Below, piece after piece: positions 35,502-47,983 of a stretch of 64,000 nt of DNA; position 1 is the first letter of the stretch; each line of letters opens with the position of its first letter. The DNA is from Ricinus communis (lineage: Eukaryota; Streptophyta; Magnoliopsida; Malpighiales; Euphorbiaceae). The position numbers and the translations under genes were made by a program. Below the pieces are notes generated by a model. It did not search any database. It worked only from the letters and a program-made list of their open reading frames with translations, and was not told the DNA's origin. The stretch is from the NCBI RefSeq assembly GCF_019578655.1, contig NC_063260.1:5024501-5088500 (forward strand). Reading direction: 5' to 3'.

Positions 35502-36975
35502 TTACTCTGTTTATAGGTTAGTTTCAGTTTGCATAAACATTAAAAAATTTAGGTATTTTAACTAATTTTATTATTATTTTTAGAAATTTTTTACTAAAAT
35601 ACTTTTAATAGACTTTTTAATACATTGATAGGCTTTTTAATATGTTATCCAATTACCTAAATAATATTGGTATAAATTTTGACACTCAAATTAAAAAATT
35701 TTGCAATGGGACTAAAAAGATTTTGTATAATAATCAACAATTTCAAAGTTAAAGAAAGTAAGAATTAGTTATAAGTGTTAATATTTATATTAACTAATAA
35801 ATGATATTATATAGACATTTAATCATTAAACTAACAATTACTAAAAAGAACACTTGTATTACTAAGAGTTAAATACTATTTAACCTCTGAGATTTGGTTT
35901 AATACATAAACTCGGTCCCTATATTCTTTTTATGACATTAAAATCCCTTTGAGTTTTAATAAAATTAACTATTACTATCTTTTATGTTAGTCGAATGGCT
36001 AAATTAGTAATTTAATATTACAATTTAATCATTGAATTTATTATTAAATATCAAATTCGTCCAAATTAGTTTTATTATTAAATTAGTTTAAAATCTTATT
36101 TTTAGCACAAGTTAGTTTTAGTGTCTAATTAAAATAATTTAAAATTTAATATTCTTTACTTGTTTATATCTTTTATTTTTTTAGCATAATTTAATCCTAA
36201 AAAGATATAAACTTATTAAAAACACTTATTTTTATTTAATATTATTAAATTATTATGTAGTTTAATTTTAAATTTTTAAATAAATTAAATAGTTAAAATA
36301 TTTTATTTTTATTAGATACTAAAATCAAACTATATTAAAAATAAAAAATTTACTCGTATTAATTTCATTGAAATGGTTGATTAATAGCTTTATTTTCAAC
36401 GTACAAGATTATCATGATCTTCTTCATTGATAATGGTGGATTTGTCAATTTCAACATTTGTTTTTGTGAAGCTAATTAGTGTCTAGACTATTTTGCTAGA
36501 TTCAAACATTATTATTTAATTTAATTTATACTTTTAATATAGTTTAATTATAATGTATAATAAAAATAACAATAGAATGACATTTTTAATTATAAATATA
36601 AGTAGTTTTAAAATGTTTAAATTTACTTGGATTAAATTGTATTAAAATAAAATATTAGAGCAAAAGAAATTAATTAATTATTTTAATTAGACACTAAAAC
36701 TAACTTTTGCTAAAAATAAAATTGTACTCTAATTTAATAATAAAAATAATTTTGGACGAGTTTGATATTTAATGATAAATTTAAGGATCAAATTATAATA
36801 TTAAATCACTAATTTAGTCCTTCAACTAAAACTCAAAAAGATTTTAATATAATATAAAAATATAGAGACCGATTTATGCATTATACTAAACTTTAAAAAT
36901 TAAATAGTATTTAATTCTATTACTAAATGGATAAAAAATTCACCTATTAAAATTCTACTTACAGAATGTGTCGTA
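35502..36975. mobile_element. Mariner/Stowaway-like MITE, split by a second element
   Basis: The left part (35502-35865) shares internal sequence with the element at 56913-57392: GCATAAA, then ATTTTTTACTAAAATA, then ATAGACATTTAAT and ATTAAACTAACAA. The right part resumes at about 36918 with CTATTAAAATT. The interruption is exactly the 35866-36917 element. Ends are degenerate (TACTCTGTTTATAGG), so the superfamily rests on the better-preserved sibling. Confidence 0.5.
35866..36917. mobile_element. Non-autonomous Mutator-type MITE with perfect 9-bp target duplication
   Basis: TIRs of over 200 bp begin GAGTTAAATACTATTTAA on the left and GAATTAAATACTATTTAA on the right strand. They share ATAAACTCGGTC/ATAAATCGGTCT, TTAATTTTGTCCAAATTA-type and TTAGTGTCTAATTAAAATAA blocks. 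The flanking 9-mers are identical: TATTACTAA at 35857-35865 and 36918-36926. Length is 1,052 bp. There is no coding sequence. The 9-bp duplication plus long TIRs points to the Mutator superfamily. Confidence 0.8.
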
Positions 36976-38150
36976 TAGACATCAAATATTTGATGATTTT
37001 TTTATTGATGAAATACTAAAATCTGACATAATTATATAACTTTCTATCAGTAAAATTTAAATATACTAAATTCTATTTGTCTCTATTCGCACTTCTTCAC
37101 TATAAATACAAAAATTGTATACATATATTTCTTTTTGGATAGACAAAAATTGTATCTACTATTGATTATGAATACAAAACTTTTTTAGGAGTGAGTGACA
37201 ATTCAAATATGGGGAAAAAGAGAAAAAAGAAAAAGAAAAAGGGGGAAATGATCAAAGAATGCAATTAAGAAATTCATATGCTAGAATAGGAATTGTCAAC
37301 TTTAGAAAAATACAACATAATGTGAGAGGGTTGGAAGTAAATGAATTTTAGAAAATAATGGTAATACATTAATACTACTTCAAAAAAACCAGCAACAGAG
37401 CCCCTTGTATCAAGTGATTTAAAGCTCATAATATTCTCCCATAATTTCACTTTCAACCATATACAACATCAAGAAACATTCCTGTTGGCATTTATTGACC
37501 TTGAAATCAAGATTGAATACACTTAAATTTGATGCATTTAGGTGTTTAGGGTAGGTGAACAAACGCAATTAAAAAAGGTATATTTCATACATCATTTACT
37601 AGAAAAAGATATGTGAACGTAAATCAGTTGTTAGGATTTTTTTGATTATTCTGAATATATTAGGCTTTATCATTATATGAATAATTCGTATAAAAATGAA
37701 TTATAAAATTTAAATTATGCGTCACTTTCTTCTTATTCGGATTAAAACATATCAATCCAAAACATTTTCCAACTGTTACTTCAATAGATTCCAAATACAA
37801 TTTCTTGATTGATCCAATGGCTAAGAATACATAAACATTCTGTGAGTAACGTTTACAAGTGGTATTGCAACCTTTGTGCTAAATTCTTCCTCTTTTTGTC
37901 CAAATTTGATTCGTAAAAGAAAATATATATTTCGTCAGAAAAGGAATAAAGTTGTAAATTCTGTTCTGTTCCCTTTTAACTCTTTCTTTCTTTGTTCCTC
38001 TGATATATATATATATATATATATATTTGACAGATAGTTTGATACTAGCACCTTCAAGAAGCTCCTTTTTCTGGAGAATCCAAACCTAAAACGACTACAA
38101 GTACCATAGCGACTGGTTGAAGAAACACTGAAACAACAATTTCATCATTT
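36976..38150. other. Upstream region of the USP gene
   Basis: AT-rich intergenic DNA with a (TA) microsatellite (about 38003-38026) shortly before the gene and a GA repeat (38153-38167) in the probable 5' UTR. TATA-box assignment is ambiguous because of the TA repeat. Confidence 0.4.
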
Positions 38151-38166
38151 TGAAAGAGAGAGAGAG

Positions 38167-39077
38167 ATGGAAAAAGCATGTACAGTTGGAATCGCCATGG
38201 ATTACTCTCCAACCAGCAAGGCAGCCCTCCGTTGGGCTGCAGAAAATCTGATAGATAGTGGAGATATGGTTGTGTTGATCCAAGTTCAGCCACCCAAAGC
38301 TGATCATACTAGGAAGCAGCTTTTTGAAGCCACCGGATCACGTATCTACCTACTTTATCTTACTTTACTCACAGGATCCTATACCAAAGAAAGACTCATT
38401 GACTTTATGTATATGTTCTTAGTTTCATGCACAGTTGATTTTGATTTTCTTGGTTTTGATGGGTGCAGCTTTAGTCCCTCTTGAAGAATTCAGAGAGATC
38501 AATTATTCGAAGCAGTATGGCCTCTCTCGGGATCCTGAGGTTCTTGATTTTCTTGATACTGTGTCCAGGACCAAAGGGGTATGTACATCATCATCCCCCT
38601 CTCTCTCTCTCTCTCTCTGAAATTTAGAAGCTATACATATGTATGAAAGTGGTCTACTGGCACAGGCTAAGGTGGTGGCAAAGGTTTACTGGGGAGATCC
38701 AAGGGAGAAGTTGTGTGATGCTGTGGATGATCTTAAGCTCGATTCACTTGTCATTGGAAGCAGAGGCTTAGGCCCTATTAAAAGGTAATAATTGCTTCTC
38801 ATATTAATGACTCTTTTCTTAATTCTTTTCCAGTTACAAAAGAAAAAGAAGAGCTTGAATTTGAGAATTTATTCAAATTAAGACATGTAACTACCTACAT
38901 ACAAAATCAAACATTCAGGATCAAATTCTATAGAGATGAAATTTTATCAAATTCTCTGTTGACCCAGATACATATTGACATGACAGGGAATTACTTGGAA
39001 GTGTGAGCAACTATGTGGTGACAAATGCTTCATGCCCAGTTACTGTGGTTAAGGGTGCACAATCATCCAAGCCATAA
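38167..39077 (+). CDS. Universal stress protein (USP-A domain), four exons
   Basis: Exons 38167-38341, 38469-38578, 38666-38784 and 38987-39077 join in frame to 164 aa; all introns are GT-AG and short. The fold begins [19 protein letters not shown], the usual first strand and helix. The ATP-binding signature G-x2-G-x9-G-S is complete at residues 126-140 ([15 protein letters not shown]), followed by [12 protein letters not shown]. This places it with the small nucleotide-binding plant USPs, soluble proteins induced by stress; the exact stimulus is unknown. The start ATG follows a GA repeat and gives a domain of normal length. A CT-repeat sits in intron 2. No defects seen. Confidence 0.92.
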
Positions 39078-40382
39078 TACTATTTTAAGTGACAATCTCC
39101 ATGGCAGAGACAGAATTATGCAGATTACTGCCAAATCACTGCATATGCTGTGAGGTTCATCAATGTGCGTTTGGTACAGATTTGGTCTATTTATTTCATG
39201 AAAACTCTGGCAATATTATGCTGCTAATGTACACGAAATGTTTAAACTATTTTATCATTAATTAAGGACTTGTCGTTGGCTAAAGTCTTCCATCTTACTT
39301 CGATCTTTGATTAATTCACCTGCATTTGAATGTATATGTGCATATATAATATATCGAAAATGATTGGTGCTTAAAATATGTCTATATTTTAAAAAAAAGA
39401 AACAGATTATATCTGTCATGTTATATATATATATATGTAATCTACTAACTAATATAATTTCTTTTCTAAATGACGCTCTCTCTATTCTTTAAGGTATTTA
39501 TTTTTTTAAATTTAGATGTATTATTCTAATATATTATTTTTCTTTCTCTTAAAATGAAGTAATTCAAAGCTTTAGTTATTTAATATTTATATCTTCATTT
39601 TTTCCATTGCTCTTTTATCTAAATTTCTTCATTTTTTTTTCCATATCTCTCTCTTCCACATATAATTATTAATTTTCTCAATTCCTAATCTCTTATTTGC
39701 GTTTTTCTTTTTTATAAAAAAATCTGAAGCTCTAATTATTTATGTTTCTTTTCTTTATCATTATTTTATTTTATTCATAAGTGACTGTCATTTTTTAAAT
39801 TCAATTTTTTTATTATTCTTATGTTCATTATAAATTTTTTTATGTGAATTTATTTTTGTTCTCTTCTATTTTTTCTATGTCAAGTTAGTTAAATTCAAAT
39901 TTATAATCTCTTTTTTTATATACAACTAATATTTTAAGAGATGTTTTCTATTTGTAGATACATCTCTCTATTTTCTAAAATAGTTTTTATGTATTTTGTT
40001 TTTTTTTTTTAAGAAATTTAGTATATATTCTAGCATAGTTTTTTTTTTTTTTTTTTGTATATAGCACTCTTTCTAATTTTTTAATTTAATTGTTCTTCTA
40101 ATATATTATTTTCTTTCCTCTCCTTTTCTCTTAATAATTTGATTAAAAATTTTATCGCATTTTCTATATTAGTCGTCTCCCTAACTTTTAATCATGCAAG
40201 TTTTAAATTTTTAAGTTCTTCATGATTTCTTTTAAATATTTTATAAAAGTGAATTAAAGTAAAAAGTATTGAATTTTAAAGTCACTAATAATATGTAAGG
40301 CACCGATCACGATGAAGCTTAGTAGCAAATGATTCATGTTATATAATTGTTTAATATGCTAATTTTTATTATATCTTCAAGG
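39078..40382. other. USP 3' UTR and AT/T-rich intergenic DNA
   Basis: The first ~250 bases are probably 3' UTR. The rest is strongly T-rich with long T runs and no gene. Confidence 0.45.
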
Positions 40383-40390
40383 AGTTTCAT

Positions 40391-41762
40391 TAGGGTTGAG
40401 CATGTATCTCGATGATTCTCGCCGGAACCGAATAATCGTACCGAAAAATACCAAAACTGAAATAACCGAAATTTTTTATAACCGAATTGAACTTATCTGA
40501 ATTTTTTTTCTATTACGGTATGGTACTGGTTCTTTAGTAAAAATCGTACTATAACTGTACCAGAACCGATCCGTCTTGTACTGATCCAGACCAAAATATA
40601 GAACCAAATTTTTTACATATATTTATTAATAATTATTTATATTATATAAATAATACCTATTAAAAATAACTATAATATTAAAAATACTTTATACTCTATA
40701 AAAAAATTATTTTATATTTATCATTTTATATAATTCAAGCAAGTATTATTGAAATAATAAAAATACTACATATTAAAAATAACTATAATATTATAATGTA
40801 CTTTATACTCTATAAAAAAATATAAGTTATATATTAATATATCATATAGTATACTGATACTAATATACATACTTTAACACTAAATTTATAATTTACTATC
40901 TACTAACTTAATCCTAATATCTTTTCTTACCACATACTACAAGCATACACCTAACAATTTGAACACACCGTCTTCCTCTTTAGAATACACCGCCGCACCT
41001 CCCATTTTGCAATTCAGAAAGACAAAATCTCTAAGGCAAATTTCTGAATAGAAAATCAAAAGGAAGAAGGAAGAAATTCGCTCGCATAGACGTCTTCCTC
41101 TTTAGAACACACCACTGCACCTCTCAATTTTCAATTCAGAAAGACAAAATCCCTAAGGCAAATTTCTAGACAGAAAATCAAAAGGAAGAAGGAAGAAATT
41201 AGCTCGCCTAGACGTCTTCCTCTTTAGCGCTCTCTCTTTCCATAATTGTACCGTCATTGTTCAGTCCCAAATATTTTTCTTTTTTTTTTATTTTTATTTT
41301 TGATGGGTAGATTGCCGGCTGCAACTGTGAAATTTTTTTTATTTTAATGATCACCATCTGTAAAATATTTTTATGCTAGTAGTAACATATATTTTAATAG
41401 TTTGTATTTGAACATTGAATGAATTGTTATACTTGCAAGTGACTGAATTGTAAAACAGGTTGTTAAGAATGTGATTGCAATTTTAATTCAGATTTTCATG
41501 CTACTTTTTTTAGGTTGGTAATCATATTTTCTCTAAATGTGTTTGATTAAAGATGAGATTAAAGTTGTATTTTTTAAAATTTTTTAGAACCGAAAATAGC
41601 ACTGAACCGAACTATATTTAATCGTAAAAATTAGTACAATACGGTACGGACCCTTTTATGTTTGGTACGGTACTGGTACCTTCAATTTTAAAAGAACCGA
41701 GGTTTGGTATGGTACTGGGGATTTATAGATAACCGAATTGGACCAATCCATACTCAGCTCTA
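40391..41762. mobile_element. Non-autonomous hAT element with perfect 8-bp target duplication
   Basis: Ends are TAGGGTTGAGCATG and, inverted, TAGAGCTGAGTATGG. They are flanked by identical 8-mers AGTTTCAT (40383-40390 and 41763-41770), diagnostic of hAT insertion. Sub-terminal sequence is rich in ACCGAA/GGTACGGTAC motifs in opposite orientations, candidate transposase binding sites. No transposase is encoded in the 1,372 bp. Confidence 0.88.
40970..41228 (+). repeat. 122-bp tandem duplication inside the hAT element
   Basis: Units start at 40970, 41092 and 41214 (the last partial), each with GTCTTCCTCTTTAG. Units 1 and 2 are about 90% identical and include AATTCAGAAAGACAAAATC and AAAAGGAAGAAGGAAGAAAT. 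Confidence 0.85.
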
Positions 41763-41770
41763 AGTTTCAT

Positions 41771-42171
41771 ATATAATACATATTATTAATGTTAATTTAT
41801 TATTATCTTTGATAATATTTTAGCCCATCATATAGCAGACATTCATATAGTTATATAACAAAAGGAAGTTTGATTATTTGGGGTAATGGTAAATATTTTT
41901 AATTAAATGGATATAATTTAGTTTAAATGAATTTTTTAAGGTGATGTTTTACTAATATGGTTTATTCTTATTAGATGTGCTTACAATAATGTGGTAGCCA
42001 CTATTTATCTAATAATATCTCCTTTTAATTATATATCAAATAATAAATGAACAATAAATATTTATCTGTTATAAAAAAATAAAATATGTATTGATTATTT
42101 AATGACTAAGAATAAAATATTTAATCTATAAACTTATTTATTAGTGTTCTATGTTAATGACAATTAGCTAT
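41771..42171. other. Intergenic, nothing recognised
   Basis: Short AT-rich stretch between the hAT and copia insertions. Its last five bases (GCTAT, 42167-42171) are the copia target site. Confidence 0.5.
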
Positions 42172-42452
42172 TGTTGGAGTTTTTGGACTTAGTTTAGGGA
42201 GGAGATGAGATTTTTTTTTGGTCGTTGGAGAAAAGGCTTAAAGCTTCATTTTCATTCATATGTATCTATACTAAAAATACAAGTAAGTAGTTTATTTAAG
42301 AAGATATGTTTTCCTGGACTTAAGCTCTACCCCAAATTCTAAGTCTCTAAAACATTCTAGAGCTTTTGACAACTACAAATTACAAAATATCAAGACAAAA
42401 AGATTAAACTAACAACACTAGTATCACAACTATTTTACTGCTATTATCAACA
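42172..42452 (-). repeat. Copia 3' LTR
   Basis: On the minus strand it starts TGTTGATAATAG and ends CTCCAACA. It is 25 bp shorter than its partner through small deletions. Confidence 0.88.
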
Positions 42453-42461
42453 CTCCTCCTT
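42453..42461 (-). other. Copia polypurine tract
   Basis: AAGGAGGAG on the minus strand directly abuts the 3' LTR, the expected plus-strand primer for reverse transcription. Confidence 0.75.
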
Positions 42462-45400
42462 GATGCTAGTGCTGCTGATGACTCCAAGTCTTTCTCTTAG
42501 CAAGTCAAATCTTCCTTTCTGCAATGCCTTGGTAAATTTGTAAGATAATAATTGCTCTTCAGTTTCACAATGCAGCAATTGAACTTCATTTTATTTTTCT
42601 ACTTCTCTAATAGAATGATATTTGACTTTAATGTGCTTCATGTTTCCATGAAAAACTGGATTCTTAACCATGGTTATTGCTGATTTGTCGCACAATATTT
42701 CTGTAGCTTTATTCTGGTTGAACTTCAAGTTTCTAGAATTTTCCTCATCCATAAAGCTTGATTAACAGTAGCTGAAGGAGCAATGTAGTATGCTTCTGCA
42801 GTTGATTGAGCAACTGAATTCTACTTCTTTAAACTCCAACAAACGACACCTGAACCAAGTGTAAAGCAGTAACCAATGGTGCTTTTCATGTCATCCGATG
42901 ATCCTACCCAGTCACTATTTGTAAAATAAGCAATTTTATGGTAGTGCTCCTCTTGTAAAGTATGCCAAAATCAAGAGTGCCCTGAATGTATCTCAGTACC
43001 CTTTTTGCACCCTTGAAATATAGCTTTGTTGGTAAGTTCATGAACCTTGACAACACACTTGTTGCATACATGAGGTCAGGTCTTGTTGCACATAAGAACA
43101 ACAAACATCCAATAAGACTTTTATATACAGAGGCATCAACTGGTCTTCAATCATCTTCTTTCTTTAACTTATCTCCATGTACTGCAGGTATGCTCATAAT
43201 TTTGCAATTTGTAAGACCAAACTTCTTTAGTATTTCACTAGCATATTTCTTTTGTTAGATGAATATTCCTTGCCGACATTGCTTGACCTGCATTCCAAGA
43301 AAATATACCATGTTGCCCAAGTCATTCATCTCAAATATCTCATTCATCTTAATTCTAAACTCCTTGACTGCTTCAACATTACTTCCTGTCACCAATATAT
43401 CATCAACATAGATGGATAAAATAAGAATATCTTCATGACCAGCTTAATATATAATGTTGATTCATGCACCTCTTTGTAAATTCCAAATTAAGCAGAAACT
43501 CATTGATTCTTGCATACCATGCCCTTGGAGCTTGTTTCAAGCCATATAAGGCATTTTTCAACAAGTAGAACTTGTCAGGTGCTTTCTCTTTAACAAAACC
43601 ATTAGGCTGTTCAACATAAATTTCTTTTTGAAGCACTCCATTTAAGAAAGCTAATTTCACATCTAGTTGGAATACCTCCCAATTTAGTTGAGCAGAGAGT
43701 GCAAAAAGAATTCTCACTGTGTTAAACCTTACTACAGGTGCAAAGGTTTCTGAAAAATCAACACCAATCTGTTGAGCATAGCCTCTCATAACCATCCTTG
43801 CTTTATGCTTTTTGATGGTCCTATCGATATTGAGTTTCAAATTAAATACCCATTTTACACCAATCACTTGTTTGTCAATGGGTTTATCCACAAGCACCTA
43901 GGTCTAAATTTTCTCTATCATCTTGAGCTCCTCCTCCATTGCTGCTTTTCGCTCTACAATTCTTAATACTTCATCAATGTCTACAGGTTCCAGCAGGGCT
44001 AAATTAAATCTGCTGTAGATGCCTTCTAATGTCTTGGTATCTCAAATAATATAATCTTCATCATTTGAATCACCTTCTAGTTTCGCAATTTGATCTTGAG
44101 GTGTTTTTTCAAGATTTGTAGGCTGCCTGAAAGTGCTTATTGACATCTTTTCCTAATTCTAACTGCCATCTTCATCGATCTTCATACTCCTGTCTAAAAA
44201 CAATTGTTGTGTTGCAAGATTAAAATTTCTATACCCTTTTGAGTCACTGTTGTACCCCACCAGAATACCGACATCAGCTCTTTTATTTAGTTTGTCTCTT
44301 TTAACTTCAGGCACCAATGCATAAAATATGCTACCAAATATTCTCAATGAGCAACTGAAGGTTTAACACCAAATCAAGCTTCATAAGGTGTTTTATCTCC
44401 AAGAACTTTGCTCAACAATCTATTTTGCAGATATACTGCAATATTGGTTGCCTCACCCAAGAATTGCTTTGGAAGATCCTTCTCGAACATCAAGCATCTT
44501 GCCATGTTCATGATTGATATGTTCTTCCTTTCACTTACATCATTTTATTGAGGGGTGTAAGTGATAGTGAACTGATGATGAATCCCTGCATGCTGGAGAA
44601 ATTCTTTAAACTAGAGAGATGTGTACTTAGTGCCATTGTCAGATCTTAGAGTTTTGATGGCACGAGCACATTGGTTTTTCACAATAGCTTTAAACATTTA
44701 AAAAATAGAAAACATCTCTGAATTTTGCTTCAAAAAATATATCTAACAAAATCTGGTGAGATCATCAATGAATAACAAAAAATATCTACTTCTATTATAA
44801 GAGAGAGTGCTCATAAGACCACAAACATCTATGTGTACTAATTGTAGCATTTCAGTCGCTTTAAAAGCTGGATTAGTTGAAATTGGAGATTGACTAAGCT
44901 TCCCTATATGGCATATGTTGCATACACTAGGCACATTAAAAAGCATTTTTCTTGTTTTGAAGCTATTTTAAAGAAGCATAATTTGTGTGTCCAAACCTCT
45001 TATGCCAAAGGCATGATTCATCTTCCAAACTAATGAAAGCTTGACTTGTGCAAGCTTCCATTCAAGATAAACGCTTTTATTATGCATTTTAATAGAGAAA
45101 AGGTTTTCACCAATTAGATCAATAATTTCACATCTTTTGTTTAAAAAAAATAGGGCCTGATCTCTATCAAGCAATTGCCCAACACTCAAGAGATTATGAC
45201 TTATTTCAAGTACAAAGAGCACAACAGAAAGTAATTTAGTACCTGATGGAGTTTGGATCACAAAAGCTCCCTTGTCATGTACTTTAAGCCATCTCCCATC
45301 ACCAATCTTTACTTTGGAGAAATATATTGTGTCTATTCTCTTGAAACTTTACAGATTTGAAGTCATATGGTGAGTGCAGCCATTATCTATAAGCCATCCA

Positions 45401-45645
45401 CCTAAATTTATTGTTGCAGCAGCACACTTTTCTACTATTGTTGTAATAAATACATTTTCTTATTGTGTTTCAGCTCCTTCAATGACTTGAGCTGGTTGAG
45501 CTTGAGGTTGCTATTGCTTGGACATACTTTCTCAATGTGTCCAAACTGCTTAAAAGCCTTGCACTGAACACTTGGTCTGTACCAATAGTAGTTTTCAATA
45601 TGATTTGTCTTTTTGCAATGAGAGCATGGAGGATTGATAGGCTAT
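42462..45645 (-). pseudogene. Copia pol remnant (zinc knuckle to RNase H)
   Basis: From 45645 downward: gag zinc knuckle ([15 protein letters not shown] and an altered second knuckle C..F...GH....C), then a protease motif WLIDNGCTHHMT (about 45405-45370; DNG where DSG/DTG is usual). The pre-integrase and integrase zinc region follows (ICHIGKLSQSP, 44900s), then integrase core TLRSDNGTKY (about 44655-44625). Next is the reverse transcriptase (open 43897-43433: [31 protein letters not shown]) and YVDD (43399-43410) in a shifted frame. RNase H remnants with DEENSR and [17 protein letters not shown] follow (42770-42540). Many stops and shifts are present; no complete polyprotein. Confidence 0.9.
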
Positions 45646-45659
45646 TTATGGTAGCTACA

Positions 45660-47185
45660 ATCTAAGGCAGTGAATCTATCGATGCAGTCTAGCACTCATG
45701 GCGAGTATCAATGTCGTATTCCTCGGGAAAGTGAAAGCCCATAGTTACTTCTTTATTTTTTATTATATTAACCTAAAATGAATGATGAATAATCTCTAAA
45801 CTAACTAATAGCTACAAGCTAAGTCTAAGGGAGATGCAGGAATGAATGGATAAATGAAATAACCAAGACAAGAAAGCAAACCTAAAGGGAACCTAAACTA
45901 GTTGGCAATCAAACAAAAGATAAAGGATTGATGAGTCTAATTATGCTACCCGTGGACGAATTCTTAACTGAATTCGGTTTCTCTCTCGAGATAACCGAAT
46001 TCTTAAACCTAGTAACCTAAAGTTGGAATCTCTTCCTAACGATTGATTCTTAAATTAGTATTAAGCCTTAATCTGCCTCTATTAAGCTTTGTTAATTCTT
46101 ATTCCGGCTAGTTAATTATCCTTATCTCTAAGTGATTATTAACCAGTTCTTGCTATTCAAAATTTCAATTGCCAAATGGACTTCTCAATCACATAAAGCA
46201 AACTAAAAACTTCAATTCACAACGTCTCATGAATAATGCATTATCTTATTAATACTAAAAGTAAGAAGAATACAAAACTAACTCAAACAATCCAACAATA
46301 TAATATTAAGCCAACATAGTAAAGAAATCCCAATGGACTTAATCAATCTAGCTAAACATGTTCATGTTTAAAACAATTTAGGAAATCAATTACAATGGAA
46401 GAATAATGAAAATGAAACATGTACACCATTTTCTCTCGAATTGGATGAATAGCTCCAAATCTGGATCTGCACTATGATTAATCTCCCAAATTGCCTCTTG
46501 AATTGCTCCACTACTGTTTTGCATTTGGAACCTTGCGATTCCGGAATTTTTCCTCTCTGCAACTCTCTCCCGAACTCAGCATTATGCAAAAATTGAACTA
46601 GCCGCCAGGGCTCTCTCTTACTCCTTGCTTAGCTAACTCTAAAAGAAACAATTTTTCTTATATAATTGTCTCAGCACAACCTTTTAGTAATTTGTTGTTG
46701 CTTTGTGTTCTTGGTCAAGGCCATGCTGGTCAGCATGGCAGAAGTCCAGACCGTGCTGAACATTCGGATCTCAACAATTAGGGTTTCTTCATGGTTGTGC
46801 CCCCGCCAGTGCTGAGCCACCACGGGTCGTGCTGGAGGTCATGGTGGCTATGGAAACCGTGCCCAAAATGCCATGTTTTGAAGACCAAAAGCTCATGGTT
46901 GGTCACGGCTAGAGTCCAGGTTGTGGTGATCAGCACGACCTTGACCTAGGCCGTGCTCAATGTATGCACTGCGAGCTCTTGTCCGATCTTGATGAATTCC
47001 GGTCTGTTTTTGCATGTATTGATCTATAATTGCTCAAATACTGATGATAGTCCTATAAATTCTCTTGAAATGCAAAAGAACACAAAACACGGGTGATCTT
47101 GGAATAAAAGCACAATAATTGCTAAGAAAATACACAATAATATGCAAGCAAATATGTGTAAAACTATGCATATCAAGGATATTCT
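45660..47185. other. Unidentified ~1.5 kb non-coding insertion in copia gag
   Basis: Copia coding similarity stops at about 45660 and resumes at about 47185. The insert has no transposon protein. Its first part has CTCGAGATAACCGAATTC-like sequence. A more GC-rich part (46700-46990) repeats short inverted motifs such as CATGCTGGTCAGCATG, GACCGTGCTGAAC and GTGATCAGCACGACC. It could be a solo LTR or a non-autonomous element, but no clear ends or target duplication could be fixed. Confidence 0.55.
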
Positions 47186-47874
47186 CCTCTTCTACTCTTC
47201 TCTCTAGACCCTTGTTGGTCCCTTTTTTCCTTACCTTTTTTTCCTATAAAAGTTCTTTTTGCTGCTCTCAGTTTGGAAACTTGATTTTTGAGATGTATCA
47301 AAAGCTTCATTTGCTACTTTTGCTTTCTTTCTAAATGCCTTCCTTTGCTTGACTGCTTGAAGAGCATTTACAAACTAAGTTAGTGTGAGCTGTGACATGT
47401 TTCAAATGTCTTCAAGAGATGAAATTTTTGACTCAAATCTCTCTAGAGGAGTCATCAGTACTTTCTCCACAATCCTCTTTTATGGCAAGTCTTCACCCAA
47501 CAGCTTGACTTGATTGGCAACCTTCATAACTCTATCAATATATTCTTTCACATTCTTAGTGTCCTTCATTCTCAAAGTTCAAATTCTTTCCTCAAATTGA
47601 AGATCTGCATTTGTTTTATCTTGTCACTGCCTTGGAATTCAGTTTTCAACTTGTCCTAGACTTGTTTTCCAGTTTCACAAGCCATGATTTTTGTGAAAAT
47701 GGTCTCATCTACAGCAGCATGAAGTGTACTAAGAGCTTTGAAATTCATGGAAACCTTTTCTTTGTACATTCTAAATTGATTCAAAGTTGGGTAGTCAGGC
47801 AGGTTGACCTCCATCTCCGTTTCAACAGCTACCCATAGCAGCAAACCTAATATATTGTTGTTGGTTGCCATCAC
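47186..47874 (-). pseudogene. Copia gag, 5' part
   Basis: Begins MMATNNNILGLLLW (47874), the start of a copia capsid, followed by PDYPTLNQFRMYKEKVSMN and FKALSTLHAAVDETIFTKI. A stop occurs near 47656 and the frame continues in pieces to the insertion point near 47185. The zinc knuckle part is on the other side of the insert. Confidence 0.75.
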
Positions 47875-47969
47875 AAAATTCTGATAAGGTGTTTTAAGTG
47901 TTTAAGATTTTATGTGAGTTTTTTTACTTATTTTCTCTCACACACAGAGTCCTACTAAGATAAATGAGA

Positions 47970-47981
47970 GCTCTGACACCA
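47970..47981 (-). other. Copia primer binding site (initiator tRNA-Met type)
   Basis: The minus strand reads TGGTGTCAGAGC two bases after the 5' LTR; the usual plant copia site is TGGTATCAGAGC, one mismatch. Confidence 0.85.
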
Positions 47982-47983
47982 AT

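Noticed and set aside
45660..47185. Calling the copia insert a solo LTR
   Set aside because: No TG...CA ends with matching 5-bp flanks could be located; left unclassified.
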